Positions 53,156 to 62,100 of a DNA stretch of 64,000 nt are shown here, one piece after another. This DNA is from Rhodococcus sp. 4CII (lineage in GTDB: Bacteria; Actinomycetota; Actinomycetes; Mycobacteriales; Mycobacteriaceae). A program made the position numbers and the translations under genes. Positions within the stretch are counted from its first letter, which is position 1. Every line of letters begins with the position of its first letter. The stretch is taken from positions 2,108,001 to 2,172,000 of the forward strand of contig NZ_JACCFE010000002.1 of the NCBI RefSeq assembly GCF_014256275.1. The letters run 5' to 3'. The notes beneath the pieces are model-generated. The model worked only from the letters and a program-made list of their open reading frames with translations. It did not search any database and was not told the origin of the DNA.

Positions 53156-56100
53156 TCACATCGGCTTGTCGAGGTACCGCGACAGCACCGGACCGATGAC
53201 GGCGAGGGACTCCGGCTCGATCATGTCGTTGTGCCCGCAGTCCACCGCGTGCTCGTCGATGCGGCCACCCACGAGCGGCCGCCACTCCTGCGCCGACCGC
53301 GACCGGGTACCGGTGTCGTCCGCGCCGACGGCGGGGAAGATGAGCAGGTCGCCGTCGAAGACCTGGGGCACGAACCGGTGGACCAGGTCCCGCGAGTTCT
53401 CGTATCCGGCGTTGATGCGCTCGAGGTCGTCGCCGCGGAGACCGGAGTCGCTGCCCCACGATTCGTCGAGAAGCCGCGCCGCCTCCTCGTAGGTGAGCTC
53501 GCCGTCCGTCTCGACGACCAGGCCGAGGCCGCGCAGCAGGTCGTGCATGTCGAGCTTCCCGAACAGCTGGTCCTCGCCGTCGTCGGGGTAGCTGTCCATG
53601 AGCGCGAGCGTCGCCACCGTGTCGCCGCCGCGTTGCAGTTCGACGGCCATCGCGTGGGCGATCACCCCGCCGAGCGACCAGCCGAGCAGGTCGTACGGTC
53701 CCTCGGGCTGGATGGCCTTCATCTCCTCGACGTACCGGTGGGCCAGTTGCTCGATCGACCGATACTCGCCGTCGCCGCTGATCGTGGGCAGTTGCAGACC
53801 GTACGCGCGGCGGTCGGGCGGCAGGTACCGGACCAGGCCCGCATACCCCCAGGACAGCCCGATTCCGGGGTGCACACAGAACAGCGGTCGCCCGGTTCCC
53901 TCGGTGCGCAGCGGGATCACCACCGCCAGCGCCTCCCGGACGCCTCCCTCGGCGGACGGCAGCGCGATCCTGCCTGCGAGCCCGGCCGGCGTGGGATCGA
54001 GGAACATCCACTGCAGGGGAATCTTCCGGTCGAGTCGCTCCTGGAGGGCGGACACCACCGTGGTGGCGAGCAGGGAATTGCCTCCCCTCTCGAAGAAGTT
54101 GTCGTCGGCGCCCACCCGATCGAGAGCGAGCACGTCGGCGTACACCTCGACGATCGCTTCCTCCACGGCGTTCGCGGGCGGCCGGTAGCCCGCGCCGGAC
54201 AGGAACGCGGGTGCGGGCAGCGCGGCGCGATCGAGTTTGCCGACCGGGGTCAGCGGAATCTGCTCGAGCACGACGATCGCGGCCGGCACCATGTGGCCGG
54301 GCAATCGTTCACCGGCGAGCCGGGTGAGTTCCGCGGCGTCGACGCTCGCGCCGCCGACCGGGCGGACATAGGACACGAGCAACGGTTCCCCCGCCGGCCC
54401 GGCTCGGGCGATCGTGACGGCGAACCCGACGTCCGGGTGATCGGTGAGTGCGGCGTCGATCTCACCGGGTTCGATCCGGAACCCGCGGATCTTCACCTGG
54501 AAGTCGCTGCGTCCGACGTATTCGAGGGTGCCGTCGCGGCGCCATCGCACCACGTCGCCCGTGCGGTACATCCGTTCGCCGGGGGTGCCCCACGGCGCGG
54601 CCACGAACCGTGATGCCGTCAACCCGGACCGACGGTGGTACCCGGACGCCAGGGCGCGTCCCGACACGTACAGTTCGCCGACCACGCCGACCGGTACCGG
54701 GCGCAGTCGGGAATCCAGCACGACCTCGGAGACACCGCGGGTGGGGGCGCCGAGCGTGACCGGTTCGCCCGGCACCAGCGACTCGCTGATGTTCGACATG
54801 ATCGTGGTCTCCGTCGGCCCGTAGGCATTGAACATGCGGCGGCCGGGCGCCCACCGGGCGACGAGTTCGGGCGGGCACGGTTCGCCGGCCACGACCAGCG
54901 TTCGCAACGATTCGAACCCGAGGGGGTCCATCGACGCCAGCGCCGTCGGGGTGACGAACCCGTGGGACACCCGCTCGTCGCTCAGCAGTGCCGCCAATTC
55001 GGTGCCGCCGTAGATCGTGGGCGGCGCGATCACCAGGGCCGCACCCGCGCAGAACGCCATGACGAGTTCGAACACGGACGCATCGAAGCTCGGCGACGCG
55101 AAGTGCAGCACCCGGGAGTCGGGTGCGACGTGGAGCCGGTCGCGCTCCTCGGCAGCGAGGTTCGCCAGGCCGCGGTGGGTGACGGCCACGCCCTTGGGTG
55201 TGCCCGTGGATCCGGACGTGTAGACGAGATACGCGGGATGCGACTCGTGCAGCGGCGTGGTCCGGTCGGCGTCGGTGACGGGGGCCGCCGGGTGCGCCCG
55301 GATCCGCTCCTCGTCGTCGGCGCCGTCGAACCGGATGTCGTCGTCGAGGACGATCCAGTCCGCGGCGGCGGGCAGCCGGTCGCGGTGCGCGCGCACGGTC
55401 ACGCCGGACACCGCACCGGAATCGGTGAGCATGTGCTCGATCCGCGCCGACGGGTAGGCGGGGTCGACGGGCAGGAACGCCGCACCGGTCTTCGCGACGG
55501 CCCAGACGGACAGCACCGATTCGATCGACCGCGGCAGGGCGAGCGCCACGAACGTCCCGGGTCCCGCACCCGCGTCGATCAGCCTGCGCGCCAGCCGGTT
55601 CGAGGTCTCGTCCAATTCCCGGTACGTCACCGAGCGGCCCGCGTACGACACCGCCTCGGCGTCCGGGCGCGATGCCGCCGCCGACAACAGTGCGGGCAGC
55701 AGCACCGCAGGCGCATCGGGCGCTCCGCGGGCCGGAGTCAGGGCCGCCACCTCGTCGGCGCCGAGGATCTCGACGTCACCGACCACGACGTCCGGGTCGC
55801 CGGTTACCGCCTCGAGGATCCGGACGAACCGGTCCGCGAAGCCCTGGACCGTGCCGGCCTCGAACAGGTCGGTCGCATAGTCGATCGCGCCCGCCATGCC
55901 CGCGGGTGCGCCATCCGCGTCGAACCGTTCGTCGAGGATCACCTCGAGGTCCACCTTCACGACGTCGAGGGCCGGATCGAGACCCTCGACGCCGAGCGCG
56001 GGCAGTCGCAGGGCGGGGTTGTCGGTGTTCTGGAACTCGAGGGACACCTGGAAGAGGGGTGAGTGCGCGGTCGACCGCACCGGTCCGACGGCGTCCACCA

Positions 56101-59100
56101 CGCGCTCGAACGGAAGGTCGGCGTGCGCGAACGCGCCGAGATCGGTGTCGCGGACCCGCGCGAGCAGGTCACGGAACGACTGGCCCGGGTCGATCGGGGT
56201 GCGCAGCGCGAGGGTGCCGACGAACATGCCGACCAGGTCGTCGAGCGCCGCTTCGCCGCGGCCGGCGATCGGGGTGCCGATCGCGACGTCGTCCGTGCTC
56301 CCCAGCCGGCCGAGCAGGACGGCGAGCGCCGCGTGCACGACCATGAAGTCGGTGGACCCGTGCTCGCGTGCCGCGGACCGGATCTGCTCGTGCAGGCCGG
56401 CGTCGATCGCGAAACGCACCCGGTCGCCGTGGAACGATTGTTGCGCGGGACGCCGATGGTCGGTGGGCAGTGCGAGGAGTTCCGGCAGCCCGGCCAGCGC
56501 CGACTCCCAATAGGCCAGTTGACGTGAGAGCAGCGACCCGGGGTCGTCGTCCGACCCCAGCAGCCGGCGCTGCCAGAGCGTGTAGTCGGCGTATTGCACC
56601 GCCAGGGGTGCCCATGCGGGGGCGCGCCCGTGGACGCGGGATTCGTACGCGATCATCACGTCCCGCACCAGCGGCGCCATGGAGAACCCGTCGGCCGAGA
56701 TGTGGTGCACCACCACGGCCAGCACGTACGTCCGCGGGTCGAGGGAGTACAGGGTGACGCGCAGCGGGGGCGCGGCGGTGACGTCGAAGCCGGTCGACGC
56801 GAGGCGCGTCAGCTGGTCGCGGAGGCGTTTTTCGTCGGCGACCAGAATCGGGTGTAGCGGTTTTTCGTCGGCGACCAGGATCGGGTGTAGCCGTTTTTCG
56901 TCGGCGACGACGGGGGCGAGCGTGAGAGCCGCCGGCGCGGACGGGAGGACCTCTTGGACGGGTTCGCCGTCGCGGAGGGGGAACCGGGTGCGCAGCGTCT
57001 CGTGCCGGCCCACGACGTCCCCGAGGGCGGCCGTCAGCGCGTCCACGTCGAGGTCGCCGGTGAGCCGGACGATCATGGGGATGTTGTAGGCGGGTGAACT
57101 CGTGTCGAACTGGTTGATGAACCACATTCGTTGCTGGGCGTAGGACAGGGGGATGCGGTCGGGGCGTTCCCCGGCGGTCAGGGCGGGACGGCCGGACGTG
57201 CCCGCTCCCGCATGTTCGAGGCGCGCCGCGAACGCCGCGACCGTGGGTGCCTCGAACAGCGCCCGCACCCCCACGTCGGTGCCGAGTGCGGCGCGCAGGC
57301 GGGCCACCGCGCGGGTGGCGCTCAGCGAATTGCCGCCGAGGTCGAAGAAGCCCGCATCCGCACTCACCCGGTCGAGGCCGAGGACTTCCGCGAAGACCTC
57401 GGCCACCGTCTCCTCCACCGGGTCGGCGGGTGCGCGGAATTCCCCGGCACCGACGTCGAATTCGGGTGCGGGTAGGGCCTTTCGGTCGAACTTTCCGACC
57501 GCGGTGAGCGGAATCTCCGGAAGCACGGTGATCGACGACGGCACCATGTGGGCCGGCAGTGTGCCGCCGAGACGACGGGTGATCGCCCCGGTGTCGAGGG
57601 TGCGCCCCGGCGCGGGTACGACGTAGGAGGCGAGGAGGGTGTCTCCGGCGGGGCCGCGGTAGGCGACCGTGGCCGCGAATCGCACGCCGGGGTCCGCGGC
57701 GAGGGCCGCGTCGATCTCGCCGAGTTCGATGCGGAATCCGCGGACCTTCACCTGGAAGTCGCTGCGTCCCAGGTATTCGATGGTGTGGCCGGGGGTCCAG
57801 CGCACGATGTCGCCGGTGCGGTACATCCGGTCGCCCGGCCGGGCCGGGTTCGCCACGAACCGTCCGGCGGTGAGTCCGGGGCGGCGGTGGTAGCCGCGCG
57901 CCAGTCCGGCACCGGCGAGGTACAACTCGCCGGGAACTCCGACCGGGACCGGTTGCAACCGGGAGTCGAGGACCAGTTCCGTGACACCGCGGATCGGTCC
58001 GCCGATCGTGATCGGGTCTGCTGGGGTCATGGGGTCGCTGATGTTGGACATGATCGTGGTCTCGGTCGGCCCGTATCCGTTGTACAGCCGGCGCCCCGGC
58101 GCCCACCGGGACACGAGTCCGGGCGGGCAGGCCTCCCCGCCGACGGTGACGTCGGCGAATTGCTCCAGTCCCGCGGGGTCGAGGGAGGCCAGGGCGGCCG
58201 TGGTGACGAATGCGTGCGTCACCCGCCGGTCGCGGATCAGTTCGGCGAGTTCGTCGCCGCCGAACAGGGTGGGCGGCGCGATCACCATCGTCGCCGCGGC
58301 GCCGAACGCCTGCAGGTATTCGAACAGCGATCCGTCGAAGCTCGGCGTCGAGAAGTGCAGCGTGCGCGATTCCGGGCCCGCCCCGAATCGGGCGAGTTGG
58401 TCGCGCGCGAAGTTGTCGAGGCCGCGGTGCGTGACGGTCACGCCCTTCGGCGTGCCGGTGGAGCCGGAGGTGTACACGAGGTAGGCGGCGGTGTCGAGAG
58501 TGACCGGTCCCGCGAGGTCTCCGTCGTCGACCGGTGCTGCGGAGGCGGTGCCGCATTCGTCGGCGAACGCGGGGTCGTCGAGCACCAGCCACACCGTGCT
58601 CTCGGGCAGGCGGGCCCGGTGGCCGGAGGTCGTGAGGCCGAGCGCGCACCCCGAATCGGTGAGCATGTGGCCGATGCGTTCACCGGGATAGTTCGGGTCG
58701 ACGGGCACGAACGCGGCCCCGGTCTTGGCCACCGCCCACGTGCACAGCACCGAGTCGATCGAGCGTGGGACACCCACGGCCACCGCGGTTTCCGGCGCAG
58801 CACCCCGTGCGATCAGGACCCGTGCGAGCCGGGTCGACCGCTCGTCCAGCTCCCGGTACGACATGTCCACGTCGCCGGACGACAGGGCGACCGCGTCGGG
58901 ATCGGCCGCGGCGGCGTCGGCGAAGATCTGGGCGAGCGTGCGGGTGGAGCCGCCCGCGCCGCCGCGGACCGGAACCAACTCCGCGCGTTCCCGCTCGGTG
59001 AGCAGCGACAGCCGGGCCAGCGGAGTGTCGGGGCGTGTGCAGGCGTCGAGCACCCGCACCACCCGCGCGGCGATGCTCTCGATGTCCGCGGGGCCGAACA

Positions 59101-62100
59101 GGTCGGGCACGTATTCGAATTTCAGGTGCAGGCTCGCATCCGCCGACGCCACCAGGCTCAGCGGGTAATGGGCGGCGTCGCGGGCATCCACCCCGGTCAC
59201 GCGGAGTCCCGCGATGTCGGTGTCTTCCGACATCCCGGCACGGTCCACCGGATACGACTCGAACACCGTGAGGGTGTCGAACCCGACACCGGGCCCCGCG
59301 GCGTCCCGGATCTGCGCGAGGCCGGTGTAGTGGTGGTCGAGCATCGCGGCCTGTTCCGCCTGCACCCGCTCGAGCAGCGCCCCCACCGTCTCGCCGGGGC
59401 GCAGCGTGATCCGCACCGGCACGGTGTTGATGAACAGTCCGACCATCGTCTCGATCCCGGACAGTTCCGGCGGGCGCCCGGACACGGTGGCGCCGAACAC
59501 GACGTCGTCGCGCCCGGTGAGCATTCCGAGCACGACGCCCCACGCCGTCTGCAGAATGCTGTTGAGCGTGAGCCCCCGTGTGCGGGCGAATTCGCGCAGC
59601 AGGCCGGTCCGGTCCTCGTCGAGGTCGAACACCCATTCCCGTGACACGGTGGACAGTTGCCGCGCCCGGTCGCCGGGGACCAGTAGTGTCGGTTCCTCGA
59701 CTCCGGCGAGGGCGTCCGCCCATGCGCGCGCCGACCCGTCGGGGTCGCGTCCGCTCAGCCACGTCAGGTAGTCGCGGTAGTCCCGCACGCGCGGCAGCGG
59801 TGACGGGTCTCCGTCCGTGGCGTACAGCGTGAGCAGTTCACGGACCAGCAGCGGCATCGACCAGCCGTCGAGGAGGATGTGGTGGTTCGTCGACACCAGC
59901 CGGCAGCGGCCCCCGGCGGTCCGGATCAGGAGGAAGCGGATCAGCGGCGCGCTGGTCATGTCGAACGGGGTCGTCCGGTCGGCGGCCAGCAGTCGCTCGA
60001 TCTCCGCTTCGGCCTCGTCGTCGTCCGATCCGCTGAGGTCGATTTCCTTCCAGGGCAACGTAACTCGGCCAGCGACCACCTGCTCGGCCCCGCCGTCGGA
60101 GTCGTGGCAGAACGCGCTGCGCAGGTTGGGATGACGGTCGAGGAGGGCGCCTGCGGCCCGCCGCAGCCGGGCCGCGTCGACGTGGCCCCCGAGGTCGAGA
60201 ATCAGCTGGACGAGGTAGGCGTCCACCGATTCGTCGGCCAGTTCGGCGTGGAACAGCATGCCGGCCTGCAGCGGCGACAGTGGCCAGACGTCGGTCATGT
60301 CGGGGTAGCGGCGCGCGAGGTCGTCGACCGCGTCCTGACCGAGTCGCACCAGGTTCAGGTCGGACGGGGTGAAGCCGCCGCCACCGGAGCGGGCATGCGC
60401 GGTAAGGGCCTCCAGTGCCCGCACCCACAGGCGCGCGAGGTCGTCGACGTCCTCCGCCGCGATCACTCCGACGGGGAACGACCACGTCGCGGTGAGTGCC
60501 GGCCCCGCGGTGGTGTCGGTGGTTCTCGCGTTCACGTCGACGACGGCCGCCGCGGGCAGCCCCGACTGCGCGGCGGCGGCGAGCCCCTCGTCGGACAGCG
60601 GCGTCCAGTCACCGTCCGGGGTGGTACCCGCACCGAGCCTGCCGAGGTAGTTGAAGCTCACCTGCGGGTTCGCGGCGGCCGACAGTTCCGCGGCCGTGTC
60701 CTCAGCGAGATACCGGAGGAGCCCGAACCCGATGCCGTGGTCCGGGATCGACCGCAACCGCTCCTTCACCGTCTTCATCGCGGCGCCCGCGGCGGGGCCG
60801 GCCGCGAACGCGTCGTCGATGTCCACGCCGTCCAGGTCGAGTGCCACCGGGAAGATCGTGGTGAACCAGCCGACCGTGCGGGCCAGGTCGGCGCCCGGCA
60901 CCACCTGTTCCTCGCGGCCGTGTCCCTCGAGGTTCACGAGAGCGCCGGACGAGGAGACCCCGCGGTCCCGGCGCCAGCGCACGAGGGCCAGCGCCAGCGC
61001 CGTGAGCAAACCGTCGCCGACGGCCCCGTGGAACGCCTGCGGGAGTGTCGTCAGTAGCGCCTCGGTCACGGCGACGGGAAGCTGGACCTCGACGGCGGAG
61101 GTCTCCGTGTCGGCTGCGGTGAGCGGCCGCGATCCCAGGGGCGGGTCGGGGGTGTCGAGCATCCGCCGCCAGAGGTCGAGTTCGGCTGTGCGGGAGGATT
61201 CCTGCGCCACATCGGTGAGGGCGTGCGCCCACCGTCGCATCGACGTTCCCGTGGGAGGCAGGGCCGGCGCGTCGCCCGACAGCACCCGGGCGCAGGCGAG
61301 GGCGAGATCGGGGACCAGGATGCGCCAGGACACCCCGTCGACCACCAGGTGATGGGCGACGATCAGCAGCCGTCCGCGGGCGGCCGGGGTCGCGCCGCCC
61401 GGGAACCATACCGCCTGCACCATCACCCCCGACTCCGGATCGAGCCGGCCGGCGGCGGCGTCCAGTTCGCGGGCGGCGGTGTCGGTGAAGGAGTCCGCCG
61501 TGCCGAGGGGCACCGTGCGCACCACCGACGTCGCCCGGACCCAGCCGGGCGGGGCGGCCGTCATGGTCCAGCCGTGCTCGGCCCGGTCGCTGGGGTACAG
61601 CCGGGCGCGCAGGACGTCGTGCCGGTCCAGCACGGCCTGCATCGCCGCCGTCAGCGTGTCCTCGTCGAGTTCGGCGGGCGTCCGGAACAGCGCGGCCTGC
61701 GAGTACCGCCGGAAGTCGCCGTCCCGGCCCAGCATCCAGTGCACGATCGGGGTCAGGGGGAACTCGCCGACGCCGCCGCCCGGGAGTTCCGCGAGTGTGA
61801 CGGCCTCCTCCCCCGTGGTCGCGACCTCCGCGAGCGCGGCGACCGTCTTGCGCTCGAACACCTCCCGCGGGGTGATCACCACCCCGGACGCCTTCGCCCG
61901 CGTGACCAGTTGGATGGACATGATGGAATCGCCGCCCACCGCGAAGAACGAATCGTCGACACCCACCGAGTCCAGACCGAGCACCTCGGCGAACAGGCCG
62001 GCGAGGATCCGCTCCGTCTCGGTCGCGGGCGCCCGGCCCAGCGACACCCGCTGCCCGAAGTCCGGTTCGGGCAGCGCGCGGCGGTCCAGTTTGCCGTTCA

